This document shows, one piece after another, positions 45,551 through 57,835 of a stretch of 64,000 bases of DNA. Positions within the stretch are counted from its first letter, which is position 1. Each line of letters starts with the position of its first letter. The DNA is from Phoronis australis (lineage: Eukaryota; Phoronida; Phoronidae), in the NCBI GenBank assembly GCA_002633005.1, contig NMRA01000082.1, positions 96,518-160,517 of the forward strand. The letters are read 5' to 3'. The notes beneath the pieces were generated by a model, which had not been told where the DNA came from, made no database searches, and was given only the letters and a program-made list of their open reading frames with translations. The translations under genes and the position numbers were made by a program.

Positions 45551-46302
45551 TAAATCTTAAAAGTCACTTTCATGAAACAGACATGTTACATATTCTGCTT
45601 TCTTCTACCATTCATTCACCACAGATTAACAACTAGTCTGTGATTTTATGTCCATATCTAGAGCATATCATTGTTCCTTGTACAAAATATAGTTTCCATT
45701 TGTTGGGGTGTTTAACCAGTGTTGTAAATAAAGTTATCCGTGTAGTCCTCACTCATCACGTAAGCGTTGATTGCATTTTGTATTGCATCATAATTGCATT
45801 GCATATTTTTATGCAAAAGCAAAACCATCTGTTAAAACAGCAGACGAACTGGGATTGTTAAAGATACGAGTCAACTACGCCACAGTGGCGTTGCTTTATT
45901 TCACAATGTAATCTAACTTTGTTGCAAAGTATAATCTGACAAATTTGAATTGTTCTTTGTTTTATTTCAGAGTATTCTTCCTGTGTATTGAAGTTGTCAT
46001 TATTTTTGTTGTTGTTAGTTTTTCTTTACAAATTAATTACCAGCCATTATTGATAACAAGAAATGCAATTACTTATAATCGAATAACGTATGCAATTACT
46101 TGTAATTGATTATTGACAAAGTGATAATAACAGTCTGCGTCCTGTACCTAGTACAGCTACGAGCCTAGCACTTTTTGTGAGACAAGTGTCTCTTTATGGT
46201 CTCTAGTGGTTTGAGTTACCCAAAACTAATGTCTGGCCGAAACGTTTGCTTTTCCGCTAGCTCTTTTGTCATTGAAGCTGTTAGCGTTTTCGCCATGTGA
46301 GC

Positions 46303-46530
46303 CATAGACGGCAGTACACGGACCGCCAACTCCGTGCACTTTCAATGGACGAAATCTGTGGTCTTACACTAGCGACACCTGACCAAATTATCTGGTATTA
46401 TTTCCGACAAGTACGTCGCCTGCCACAGACGGCCTCTGTGCCTGCTAATCGTGGTCGGCTGTTGTGTGGTCGGGCGGTAGTAGCATTGCTAAAAGTACTC
46501 ATGATACCAACAGTTCCACTAATGGAATAC
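46303..46530 (+). pseudogene. Decayed repeat-borne coding fragment (YTDRQLRALSMDEIC)
   Basis: A frame reads RRQYTDRQLRALSMDEICGL and then ATPDQIIWYYFRQVRRLPQ. The same block, more decayed and with an insertion, is found at 33151-33287 (DRQLRILSMDEICEL). Two copies with conserved peptide indicate a mobile-element protein fragment. The family is not recognised; an N-terminal region of a transposase is one possibility. Confidence 0.5.
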
Positions 46531-49500
46531 TTTGAACAGTGTTTCAATGCCGAAATTATTATTATTTTTTTTTTTTGGTAGCACTGGACAGTAAAATAGA
46601 TGCGACAATTTCCCGCAGCAATACACTACCGGTAACCGGTAACTGGAGCAGATAATTTAGGAGAGTGGTGCCTCCTCTAGGATAGTACACAACAAAATGT
46701 CGGAGTTGCGAATTTGTTGTCCATAATGTATGTGAGAACCTTGAACGAAGCGTTGTAAATGACGTGTTCATTAACTTGTGTGTCCTTCATATTCTTTTAC
46801 AGCCCTTTCATTTTTAAGCAGAACGGCACGTGTAAGACATCCATAGTGAGACAGAAACGACAAAAATATTTTATAATAGTACTAAAAAACTCACAATTAT
46901 GGGTAATGCAAATTTAATACAAATGAATAAAAGCCCACATGAAACCAATTTGCCAAATTTTCAAATAAAGAAATTCTTGAAAGGCGGATTTTCCCAACTT
47001 TTTCTTTCCTCGTCAACTGCTTTTGTTCAGTTACACGTAACACCACCGATCCCCTCCCCCCCCCCCAGAAGTTACGGCCTGATAACAGCAGCAATAAAAT
47101 TGAAATGGCTTGTCGTTAGCAAAGGCTCGGCAGTAAAATTGTGCGTTGAATTCTGTACTGCAGTAATCGGCAGTGTGGCCTGCTCCTTGTCTGACCAAAA
47201 CACATAACTAGTGACTTATAATAAAAAGCTAAGTCAGCTAATTTATAAAAATATAAATTTCCGACAGGTCCACGATACACTTGCGACTAGTCGTCGGGAA
47301 ATTCATGGCCTGTGCACTAGCTCTTAGAAAAAATGCAATACAATTGATACTATACAAAACAATACAACACAGCTCGAAACATAATGTTAATTAACGAATG
47401 TCCTTGTTTCGTGGCAGTAAAGCGAGACGTTGAAGGGCTGGAAACCGGGCATGGCAATTGAAAAGGATGGCTGGACCCAGACGCTGTTTGGCTGCCATTG
47501 TTGAAATCTTAACCGAACCACTTAGGGATTGAAAAAATTTCCACGATTTTCCGAACTTGCTGGTGATGTAAAGACACAGAATAGAACTCTAAAACATTCT
47601 GTGGACACGGGCATGCCCATTTTCGAATTTGCGAGCTGTCCAACTGTTTTCATGAGTGCAGTTGATTGATAAGGGAACTCAAGTATTATCGCAGGAAACA
47701 GACGTTAATTAAATAAGGAATTTACAAAAAACAAAAATGAGCTGACGTGACTGGTGGAGGGAAGTTTATGTTTGCTGGTCTCGAATTGTGCTTGTGCGCG
47801 TGAATGCTTGTAGCGCATGCGTGTGTGTGAATGTGTCCTTCATTTGTATACATTGGTGCTATACTGTTTTTAAAAAGTAGAAACCCCGTAACTGTAATGT
47901 CATTGCCCATAATGTTTCTAACATACATATTGTTTGTCCTCATGTGGCGAACTGCACGCTTGTACACTATCTATTCGACAGTCTGTATCGTGCCATTGAA
48001 GAGGTGTGGAACGCGAAAGCTCGTCAAAAATATATTTTGAACAATTCCTGACGAAAGTACCAAGTCGCAACGTCTGGTCCTGAGTAATTCCGATCCCCCA
48101 GTGAGGAAATGTCCAGAAAAAATCACAAAGTTCACGATTTTTGAAATACGTCACAAGGGAAAACTCTGGTTACCATAGAGTTTCTAATTTCCCCCTCACT
48201 TAACATAAATGCGCGCATGCGCTCACAGTCATTTGCTTGAGCTTGCATGACGTCAAAGGTCACATATCAGGGAACTGTACCATGTCAAATATGTGCTTTG
48301 CCTGGTGGGAGAAAATCGACGAAGTGGCAAGCAGTTGACAGATCGTTTTTTTTTTAAATTTGAAATTAAAAGAAAATGCTTTGATATCAAAAGAAATAAA
48401 AAATCTTTACGAACAAACCTTAAAGTACCCGGTGAACAGGTTGAATTCTGTTTCAGTGGCGGAGAACCACTTTCAATGTTGCAATTTAGAATTTTTATCG
48501 CGTTTCAGACCTCTTCAGTGTGCTGCTCGAAACGTGGGAATATTTTAATTTATTTTGATAGATTTTAACTGACTTTCGTCTTTTTGCTACTCACTATTTT
48601 TACGTAACTGTAATGCTATGTGGCCAATTTTATGAGCTTAAAAACAATTTAATGCACTTTTCGCAATTTGTCAGCTAAATAATGTGGAAACGCAGTTTTA
48701 AATAATACATTGTGAATTACAAGTACTTGACTTATTAATATTTTGAGTGGTATGAGACATACCGTAAGGTCTGTAGATTTCGTCTCACGTTCCTTGAAAT
48801 AATCCATTTGTTAATTTAGAGAGGAATTTTAAACATGGCAAATGATGACAACGTTTTATTTTGTTAAGGGCAATTTTGGGAGGGGCGCTGAGTTTAATAT
48901 GTTTCAGAACCGTCTCATGGTGATGAACGGAATTAAAAATGATTTTTGATCAGAAAGTATCACCAAATAAGAATAAAAAACAAGTTTTGTTTCTTTGTGT
49001 GTCGAGTGCGAGCAAAAACTGATGACTTGCTACCGTTCACAAAGCGAGGTAGTCTGTGTTTTGAAAATTGTGGAACGGCGACTACTGTTTTTTGAGAACA
49101 CTCTGACCTGTGTTCTTTTCGTGAATTGGAATATGAAAAGTTGGAACATCGGCTTTACTAGTATAAAAAATCTTTCCGTTAAAAATATAAACCCGTGTGT
49201 TCGTCAGAAACAATGTAATTATCCATGTTACTAAAAGCGGAGTACATTTTGGGAAATTATCAGAAAGAAAATACAAGGTTTTAAATTGGCGTTTACTAGT
49301 ACGCAAAAAATATGAGAAATGGTAACATGAAGGAATGCAATGAACACTGGAAAAGTTCTCTCTTGCCTTCTGTGGCGCTCACGATGAGTATTTCTGTGTG
49401 TGTGGATAATTTTTCCTTTTTTGTGTTTATTGTATACACGCTTTGCTTCATTTAATAAAAATAAAAAGAAATCTTGCGAAAGGAATAAAATTGAACTAAT

Positions 49501-49840
49501 AGCGTCAACACAGAGGACTCTGTAGTACATGCACTTCAATCACCACCAAGAGCAGATGTTGCCATCGGGTGATATTCAATCAGCATTGATATTATATGTC
49601 AAACACCATTTTGATCCATAACTGCGAAATAGACAAACCAGTATATCATCTTAGCAACCGATGGCTACCGCAGTCATAATTTTTTTAGGGAGATAAATTT
49701 GTAATGGTGCAAAAGATAGCTCTTTTGTACACGAATGTATAATTATCCGATTCCCTCAACACGCTCAACAATCTTGTACATACACAATTTTCTCAAATGG
49801 AGATGCACATTTAACTTCAAAAACATGGCAGTATTACAAG
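46531..49840. other. Intergenic; no gene recognised
   Basis: Short open frames on both strands are not supported by motifs. C-runs near 47055 and a TG-rich tract near 47820 are the only local patterns. Confidence 0.5.
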
Positions 49841-49846
49841 TTTATT
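49841..49846 (-). promoter_or_regulatory. Polyadenylation signal of the TRIM-NHL gene
   Basis: AATAAA on the minus strand lies 242 bases beyond the stop codon, a reasonable 3' untranslated length. Confidence 0.55.
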
Positions 49847-50087
49847 GAAATAAACAACATAAGCACTTATCAGTCACCAGTCGGAAGTACTTATCATCAA
49901 ACACCCAAATATTGGTTCAGGTTACACCCTATCTACACAATAACGAAAAAACACGAGAGTAACATTTCAACAAACACATCATATTGCGCAGACAAAAGAT
50001 ATTCTAGTCAAAAAATATCACCGTACTTATGAAACATGTACATCTACACATCTTGCAGAAACACGCGTTACTCAGTATTACTTGACA

Positions 50088-52070
50088 TTATTCCTCCAAG
50101 TACTGGAATGTCTTCACCACACCTGTATAATATTCCACTACAGACACATGGCCCGGGGCCGGGAGACATATTCCAGTTGGATAATTTACACCATCAGGGG
50201 GCACGATCACGTGTGCACCTGCGTTGTTGTATAAAATCACCTGATTTTTGTGACCGTCTGCCACCAAAATCTGATCGTGTGCGTCCACACAAACACCGCG
50301 TGGCCAATTACTCAGATGATGGCTCAGTGTGGCTAAAAGCACCGTCCGTGTGTGGTCAATTACAAGTACACGACCGGGAAGCCAATGACTGACCACCAAA
50401 TGACCACGGTTATCCATGCACACATGTTGTGGTGTGAAGTCACTTAGCCCTAGGGCGGGGCCGTCCATCTGGTGGTGAATATTACAGTCAAAGTCTGTAA
50501 TAATCACCCGCCCCCCTTGTGTATCACTCACAATCAGCCGGTCACCGTGACATGTAATAAACCCCTCTTGTTCATATACATTAGGACAGATCTTCATCAC
50601 ATGACCATCGGCATCATACCTAACAACACCCTTGATGCCGTCGTCCGTGATGAAGATCTCTCCATCACTGTTACATGTCACGTCACCTGGCACCTGCACT
50701 TTGTGACGAGTTTGGTGTAATTTCAGCTTTAGTTTAAAGTCGTGTTTATGCCTACTAAACACTTTCACATTCTTGTTCTCCAAGTCTGTTACAACAAACC
50801 TCCCATCATGAACTGCCAGTCCAAAACATCCGGACTCCGTCTCCCTCTTACCCCGGCTGATAAAACTACCAACACTACCTGCAGGTTCTTTAACAGTCGG
50901 TGGTGGACTGACAAGCTGAACGGGTGATTTGGATGAAAGATGAAGTTGTGACACTTTCGAGTCCATTAGTTTTGATTCCACAGTAGCTCCAGTATCAACA
51001 GACACGTCAGGTACTGACAGCTCACATGGTACAAAGCTAAGTACATGTTTGTCAGCATTAAGTTCAAACTGATAGATATTTAACGATGCCAGAGTGTCAG
51101 CGACATCCTCGAACTGTAGAGTTGATTCAGCAGGATGCGCTCTTTCGATCAGTCTCTTGGCGTATCTCAATGTACTCATCAGAGACAGTCGAGTGTGTTC
51201 AGCCGCTTCGTAAGCTGCTTGAGTTTGCTTTTGGGTCAACTCGAACTTCTCAGTCAGTTTAGTGATCGCTTCACTTCTCTTAGTTTCCAGCGCATCATCA
51301 ACTTTCTTCTTAAAATCATCAAAAATTTTGCCAAGCTCTTCAAGCTTTCGTGCTAACAGTTCTTGGTTCAGTTCCTCACGAATATTCTTGCGTTCATCTG
51401 ATAAAGCCTTCAGGTGATCCATTGCGTCTATCCAAGGCTCTATTAAACCTGTGAGCACCTCGATTGCTTTCTGTGAAGCTTCTTCAATATTTTTCATCTT
51501 ATGCCGATCGTGGTCGAGTGCGTTACACATGAAACACACGGGTGTTTTGCATAGTTCACAGTAAAGTTCAAGCAACCTGTTAGGGTGTTTCGGGCAACAC
51601 ACTGCTTGGTGTTCTCGTATCTCCTCAAAGTGCATGCCAGCTGCGACTTCCTCCAAACTGACCACTTTGTGAGTTAAAGTGATACCAGTCTGACAGTGAA
51701 CGTCTGCACACTTTTTACACAAGTGGTGAGCGCATTGTATACACATAAGATCTGCTCCCACTGTGGATCCCTTTTTGTTACATACAAAACAGAAGACATT
51801 GGTAGCTTTGGGAATGCAATCGTTCATGTTGTTAATGAAATGATTGAAGGCAAAACCAGCAGCACCATCTTCCGGTATGTCAAAAACTCGATTGCACCGA
51901 GGACATGAAAACTTGCCGCCTTTGCCTCGTTTGTCAATAAATGTTTGTAAGCAGTCATGGCAGAACGTGTGAATACACGGCAGGTGGCGCGGTATTTTCG
52001 GTCTCTCTAAACATATCGGGCATATTAATAGCCTTCGAATGTCGTCTGCATCCTTGGAGCTGATTGCCAT
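50088..52070 (-). CDS. TRIM-NHL protein (RING, two B-boxes, coiled coil, six NHL repeats)
   Basis: The uninterrupted frame encodes 660 residues from ATG at 52070 to TAA at 50088-50090. RING: C17, C20, C32, H34, C37, C40, C56, C59 in perfect C3HC4 spacing, so E3 ubiquitin ligase activity is expected. B-box 1 covers about 92-138 and B-box 2 about 158-192 (CxxH, CxxC and HDRH pattern). A Lys/Glu-rich coiled coil runs from about 200 to 320. Six NHL blades fill about 405-657, each with a GVxVD or GDVTC-type strand followed by IxVxD (for example WPRGVCVDAHDQILVADGHK). It resembles the TRIM2/TRIM3/TRIM71 group, whose NHL propellers bind RNA or protein, but the filamin domain between coiled coil and NHL is absent. 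Such genes are often expanded in invertebrates, so no symbol is given. The lack of introns in the CDS suggests an old retrocopy or lineage amplification. Confidence 0.97.
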   Translation of the reverse strand: MAISSKDADDIRRLLICPICLERPKIPRHLPCIHTFCHDCLQTFIDKRGKGGKFSCPRCNRVFDIPEDGAAGFAFNHFINNMNDCIPKATNVFCFVCNKKGSTVGADLMCIQCAHHLCKKCADVHCQTGITLTHKVVSLEEVAAGMHFEEIREHQAVCCPKHPNRLLELYCELCKTPVCFMCNALDHDRHKMKNIEEASQKAIEVLTGLIEPWIDAMDHLKALSDERKNIREELNQELLARKLEELGKIFDDFKKKVDDALETKRSEAITKLTEKFELTQKQTQAAYEAAEHTRLSLMSTLRYAKRLIERAHPAESTLQFEDVADTLASLNIYQFELNADKHVLSFVPCELSVPDVSVDTGATVESKLMDSKVSQLHLSSKSPVQLVSPPPTVKEPAGSVGSFISRGKRETESGCFGLAVHDGRFVVTDLENKNVKVFSRHKHDFKLKLKLHQTRHKVQVPGDVTCNSDGEIFITDDGIKGVVRYDADGHVMKICPNVYEQEGFITCHGDRLIVSDTQGGRVIITDFDCNIHHQMDGPALGLSDFTPQHVCMDNRGHLVVSHWLPGRVLVIDHTRTVLLATLSHHLSNWPRGVCVDAHDQILVADGHKNQVILYNNAGAHVIVPPDGVNYPTGICLPAPGHVSVVEYYTGVVKTFQYLEE

Positions 52071-52092
52071 ATTCTCGTCACTTGCTGACCTG
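52071..52092 (-). promoter_or_regulatory. Possible 5' UTR splice acceptor before the TRIM-NHL start
   Basis: On the minus strand, gaaattgcatcttcag lies about 22 bases before the ATG and could end a 5' untranslated intron. The upstream exon is not identified. Confidence 0.3.
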
Positions 52093-53836
52093 AAGATGCA
52101 ATTTCACTATTAATGTTTCATCAAGTGAGCCACGCAATGAATTGAGAACCTCCTACAAATACTGGTGTTACATTTAGCATTTTTCAAATTTCCGCGACCG
52201 AAAGTTAAATTTACAACATTAAGAGCCTCCATCAATATCAGCCACTCAGAGAGAAACCAAAGTGCACACGTTTGAAAAATGCCTCATGGCATAGTACCAG
52301 GGGCCTCAAACCTCAACCCTTACAACGTGTACACCTTCAAAACATGACAGTTCTAAAAACTTGACCCTAATAACAGTTGGAGATCAGCAATTGCAGTTAT
52401 CTTCACAGCGCATGCGCGAGCTAGCTCATTCGTGTAACCAAAGACTATAGTCTATAATCTATGGTGTAACCATACAGGTCGTCCTCTTCAAATATACGAA
52501 ATGGAGATGCTATGCCAACTTCTACCGCCAATCACCACACTTCGTTACAAGCCAATTTAACAAAGGTCAAAACTGTTTGTATGGTTTACTAATTGGCATG
52601 ACAGCAAACCCAATAATATTTTTCTTTATTTTCTTTTTTCCGAAAAAATTGGCAGAATAATTGATAGTTCCATGCTGTGAATATCAGCGATTTTTAGGAA
52701 TCAATGTCGTTAGTTTTTTGCACAACTGGTAAGTAACATGGTTTAATATCGATCGAAAGCTGTCAACAGACCAATACGAAGAAATCGATTTCAATCACCA
52801 ATCAACCTATTGGCCCAGTATCCTATCACGTTGCAGCTGTGACGCCACATTCATCCAAGGTCCTACTTTATTCATATTCTAACACCGTCTAGTCACGTGA
52901 CATCATCTCATGAATTATGTAGTGACTGCAATAGCAGCTGAGGCATTGTTACTTGTGCTACGGCATGCCGTTACTAAGACCTATTGTTCGCATGAAAAGT
53001 ATCTGTTTTGACTACATCAAAAAAACTTTTACGTATGGAAAACGAAACCGGTTCTCTGCTTCATGAAAAGTGACATCAGACTTCGGTCTGAACTTTGGTC
53101 TTACACTCCAAGCAACTATTTTTGAACTTTAGTTAATCCAGTCTCAATTCAGCAAAAGAGCAAGTACTCTTCAGCATATAAACATGGCTGTTAGTTACTG
53201 AGATAATCCAGATAACTTATTTATAGCGTGTGGTGCGTTCATAATCATTTGGCTATACATTTTTCAGGAATTGTGAAGTGTAAGCGGAAGATCAAATTCA
53301 TGTCTTAGTCGTAACTTAAACACTTTCATGAAACCATGGAAATGATAGTCATCAGTCGAAAGTCAGGCACTCGTTCATGACTTCCGTTGCATATATCATG
53401 CAGGATATGCACAACTAGATGAACAAGAATCTGATGAACAGAATAATCTCTGATGAAAACGGCTGTGTGATCAACATCCGATTTTAAAAATAATGAGCAC
53501 CGCCGAAGCTAGACCGCCGGTTCGCTGGTTAGATAGGACGTTATCAAAGGTCTCCTCTATAAGATTATAGATTTTAACTTAGTGAAATAATATATTTTCT
53601 GAAAGTAGGAAGTCTGTAAAAATTGATTGCTTTTAAATGAGATTCGCAAAAAGGCACATAAAGAGCAAAATAACTTTATCATTATCAAGATCAAATGTTA
53701 CTTAATATAAAACTTCAAGGTGAGATCTCAAAATCGCTGTTACGATATGATTTCGTTTTGGTTTATGCAGCTTTCAGTTTTTTGAAAATCGCAAGTCTCA
53801 TTTTTTATATCCCGTCATGTAAAAATGGAATATATG
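52093..53836. other. Upstream of TRIM-NHL; no gene recognised
   Basis: It contains ttcatgaaa-type repeat sequence at about 53060-53335. The TRIM-NHL promoter should lie near its left edge but no core motif stands out. Confidence 0.5.
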
Positions 53837-53998
53837 TAGATTATTACATGGCGAAGTCGTTATCCCCCGTTATCTAGAGCCCGAGTGGATTTTGGAGAAT
53901 TATCGCCCGAGGGGCGTTAGCCCCGAGGGTGATAATTCTCCAAAATCCACGAGGGCTCTAGATAAGGGGGATAACGGCTGAGAACATGTAATAATCTA
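53837..53998. repeat. 162-bp near-perfect palindromic element
   Basis: The arms pair over about 75 bases, from tagattattacatg at the left to catgtaataatcta at the right, with the core cccgaggggcgttagccccgaggg (written here only in part as an interrupted palindrome). It is a strong hairpin in either strand. Confidence 0.88.
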
Positions 53999-54545
53999 TT
54001 TATACCACATACTAAACGAGAAACATTGCAATGAATCGATTTACCTTTTCTGACTCTCCACGGCTTTGTAACTACTTTCTATGTCAGAGGCCCGGGGTCG
54101 GAGGTCGTGACCTTTTAAGAAAAGCCGGGCTATTTTTGTCAAATAATGCTTTTACTCAAAACCAATTGAAAACTTAAATATAATAGAAATAAACTGAATT
54201 TATAAATTAAGGTTTACCAACTATTATAGCTTAAAACACGTTTTTTTCACGCTAAGCTTCGACCGGGAAATTATCGTCTGCTAAAGTAGGTTACCACTGG
54301 TAACTGAATATAATTCTCAAGCCAAAGATCCTGACGACACGATACCCGCATTCAAACTGGAGATCGGTGATTTACAAGTAAGAGGACATGAGAGAAATAT
54401 TTCATTGAATTAAGATATCATTTTTATGGAAATTATGTGTCTTATTTCTCGTAGCGTATACGTACAGTACAATGCGGTTTGTTGAACGTGCGATTATTGC
54501 GCGTGCTCATTTAAGTATTATATTTTCACTCTTGATGACGTCAGC

Positions 54546-54617
54546 TGCTGCGTGGTGTAGTGGTTAAGGTCGGCGACCAGCAAACTCAAGGTTCCGGGTT
54601 CGACTCCGTCCTCGGTT
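54546..54617 (+). repeat. tRNA-derived SINE head
   Basis: An A-box-like tggtgtagtggtta is at 54553-54566 and a perfect B-box ggttcgactcc at 54597-54607, with 30 bases between them. The acceptor stem does not pair, so it is not a functional tRNA gene. Confidence 0.65.
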
Positions 54618-54629
54618 TCCCGCCAAATC

Positions 54630-54651
54630 GTTATCTCACTAGTGAGATAAC
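54630..54651. repeat. Perfect 22-bp palindrome beside the tRNA-like head
   Basis: The sequence reads gttatctcact and then its exact reverse complement. It lies about 12 bp after a tRNA-like segment. Confidence 0.8.
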
Positions 54652-56059
54652 TTTATGGGTTATTACACGGTTGTATCTGTCATTTGACGCCAATAATGTG
54701 GTATAAAATAGCATCTGAATGTCATTAATATCCAGTACATCGTTTCTGAGATATGATATTTCGAAGTTAGTTAAATTTAGACATTTTTCTAGGGTCCTAG
54801 ATCTCAGTACGCCTAACAGTTGGGCAGAGAAATGCATATATAAAGATTTAAAACAGGGATTAATCTAGACTCAAACACAACCTTCCGAAATCAGAAGATT
54901 CAGACAACATGTAACTCATAAGGCAAAAGTGAAGTAACGCCACATGAACTGCGTGCAAGTATATAATGCCATACAGCACTCACGACATACGCGGTTGCTT
55001 ATTGGTGAAAACTTTGAATTATTATAGTCATGCGTGATCAGCACTGTTGGCGCCATCGACACTGGTAACATTAAAGATCATTCCCAAAATTATTGAATAT
55101 AGCGGTGCCAGTAGAGAATCAGTTTCCGCTGAATCGGGGTCAGTTACTTCTTGATTCTCAAAATCAGTGACATCTATAATCGACTATTGCTTTCGTAATC
55201 TGATATGCCAAGTCGTCCAATAGGCCCTATAATAGAGAACGAAAAATGGGACTCCTTGGCTGCGAAGGTGGGACATTTCGTAAAAATACGAGACATCTAG
55301 CTGACTTTACGCCGAACGCATGACTAAAACGCCAGCCGGAGTAATTTTGCAAGAGAACGAGAAAATCCCGATGGGGTCATTTTGAAGCTCGTGAGAAATT
55401 CACGGTTGCCGTAACTCCCAAACTCGCCCTAATCGCGTTTTTTTTCGTTGCCGCTTGGAGTATCACTTTGATAATAAATCAATTTCGTTTGCTTTGAAAT
55501 GTGAGACATTTTGACAGAGTGGCGGGAAGGCGAAAAAACGTCACAAAACAGGGTCAGTTGGCAAGCATTTGTCCACATAACCACCTCAAGCAGTGTTTGA
55601 CGTCATTATTTAGTTTCCGAAAAGCCATGAAGTTAACAGCAAAAAGTTTTATAAAATATTTTCTACAAACCTGAAAATGGAAAAACTCCACCCCGCAGCC
55701 CAGCAAGTTTGAACGGCGTCCGTACGCCGAGGGGTCACTCGAGGCTATGGCGCAAATTGATCTTCTGAAAAGCAAGCACCCCAGCAGATCTATACAGGGC
55801 CAATCAATAAAGCCTATTGTGTCACGTGTTATCATTTCGTGAGGACTACGGTTGTACGTCATAGTCGGTGGGCCGGCCTCCCGTTCTGTAACGCTAGAAC
55901 CTCGCTAAAAAGCAAGACTCCGCGAGATTACTGTACGTGAGATATTGCCGTGCGTTTTAAATGAGAGCACGTGACTTTGCCTAGACTTTAGCTAGGTCCT
56001 AGCGTAGGTCCTAGCGGCTACTGAACGCACGCCAGATCTCATACTCGCTGGGTCCCCCA
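54652..56059. other. No gene recognised
   Basis: The minus-strand open frame at 55554-55862 has no recognisable motif. Confidence 0.5.
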
Positions 56060-57165
56060 GCCAGCACGCAGGTACCACGCAGTGACATGCGCTTTAGCAT
56101 TAGTTGATGTAACTTCGGCAGTCATTGGTTAGCTTTACAACACCGTGAAACAGTGATGGAGGACTGTGAACGATTCTTAGCCTTGTCAAGGAAGTGGCGT
56201 AGCAGCAACTACTAGGCCCATTTCGTTTCTACAGTGATGTTTAATAGCCGCGTGCTTGAAGCACATACATGTACAATATATAAACATATATCTGGCCGAT
56301 TTAACCGTCGTGTTATTCCTACTGCTTGAATACAAGACAGTATCGTAAACAAACGTCATTGATAGTAAAAAGATACATTCCGAAAAAGCGCAACCACAAT
56401 TTCTAGGATTAACATTTCCTGAACATAATTTTTAAGCACCGATATGTCTGTACAACAGACCACATTTACACTTCAGTCCATCAGTCATGCCAACACAGAC
56501 TGTAGATTATCCATGATGCCAGTTTGTTTGCGTAAAGAGCTTCCTGTTGAGAATTCGACTAGCCAATCAGAAACGCCGGTGTAAAAAATTCCTCAGGAAA
56601 ATTAAGTGATACCTGCGTGACTAGCTGGTTCCCTGCATGCCGCTAGGTGGTCAGTAGCAAGTACGCAATTATCACTTAATTTTCCTCGGGAAATTTTTTT
56701 ACATCGGCGCGTTGGCTAGTCGAATTCTCAACAGGCAGCGCTTTACGCAAACAAACTGCCATGACTGATGGACTGAAGTGTAAATGAAGTCTGTTGTACA
56801 GACAAAGCGGTGCTTATAATTCATGGTCAGGAAATGCGAATCCTAGGAATTGTAGTTGCGCCTTTTCGGCCTCTTTCTACTGTCGATGACTTTTGTTTAC
56901 AATACTGTCCTATATTCATACAGTATGAATAATACACCGGTTAAATCGGCCAGATATGTGTTTATTGTACATGAATGTGCTTCAAGCACGCGGCTATTAA
57001 ACATCACTGCAGAAACAAAACAGTTGCGCCGGGCGACGCCACTTGCATGATAAGGCTAGAAATCGATCATAGTCACGGTGTTGTAAAGCTAACCAATGAC
57101 TGCTGAGGTTACATCAACCAATGCTAAAACGCGTGCCACTGCGTGATACCTGCCTGCTGGCCTCA
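56060..57165. repeat. Head-to-head inverted pair of TTCCCTGCGTG-family elements
   Basis: Arms of about 500 bp (56060-56612 on the minus strand and 56663-57165 on the plus strand) are near reverse complements around a spacer of about 50 bp. Matching blocks include catgactgatggactgaagt and aagctaaccaatgactg. No reading frame is maintained. Confidence 0.82.
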
Positions 57166-57835
57166 CTGGTTCCCTGCGTGCCGCTAGTTTCGGTCAGTAG
57201 CCAGCACGCAGGTACATGTATCATTTAATTTTCCTCGGGAAATTTTTTTACACCGGCGTTTCTGATAGGCTAGTCGAATTCTCTAACAACAGGGCAGCGC
57301 TTTACGCAAACAAACTGGCATCATAGATACTCTACGGTCTGTTGTACAGACAAATCGGTGCTTAAAATTTATGGTCAGGAAATGTAAATCCTAGAAATTG
57401 TGATTGCGCCTTTTCGCCGTAGTGCATCTTTCCACTGTCGATGACTTTTGTTTACGATACTGTCTTGTATTCATACAGTATGAATAACACACCTGTGAAA
57501 TCGGCCGGATATGTGTTGATTGTACATGTATGTGCTTCAAGCTCGTGGATATTAAACATCACTGCAGAAACGAAATAGTTGCTGGGACGCCACTTGCTTG
57601 ACAAGGCTAAAAATCGTTCACAGTCCACCATTTCTTCACTGTATTGTGAAGCTAACCAATGACTGCTGAGGTTACATCAACCAGTGCTAAATAAGCGAGT
57701 GCCACTGCGTGATACCTGCGTGCAGGCTAGGCACGTAGGCAGGATCAGCGAGCGTGCTGGCACGTGGAGGACTAGCGAGCCTTCGTGATGGCAATTGACC
57801 ACCTAGCGGCACGCAGGGAACCAGCGAGGATCTCA
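57166..57835 (+). repeat. TTCCCTGCGTG-family element, further copy
   Basis: A third copy follows directly after the inverted pair, starting ctcactggttccctgcgtg and ending with the inverse, cacgcagggaaccagcgag. The interior order is the same as at 60139. The 133-residue open frame crossing its right end on the minus strand is not considered a gene. Confidence 0.78.

Noticed and set aside
50036-51908. Several plus-strand frames of 60-118 codons
   Set aside because: They are antisense shadows of the TRIM-NHL coding sequence.
54546-54617. Functional tRNA gene
   Set aside because: A- and B-box motifs are present but the acceptor stem does not pair, so it is a SINE head or relic.
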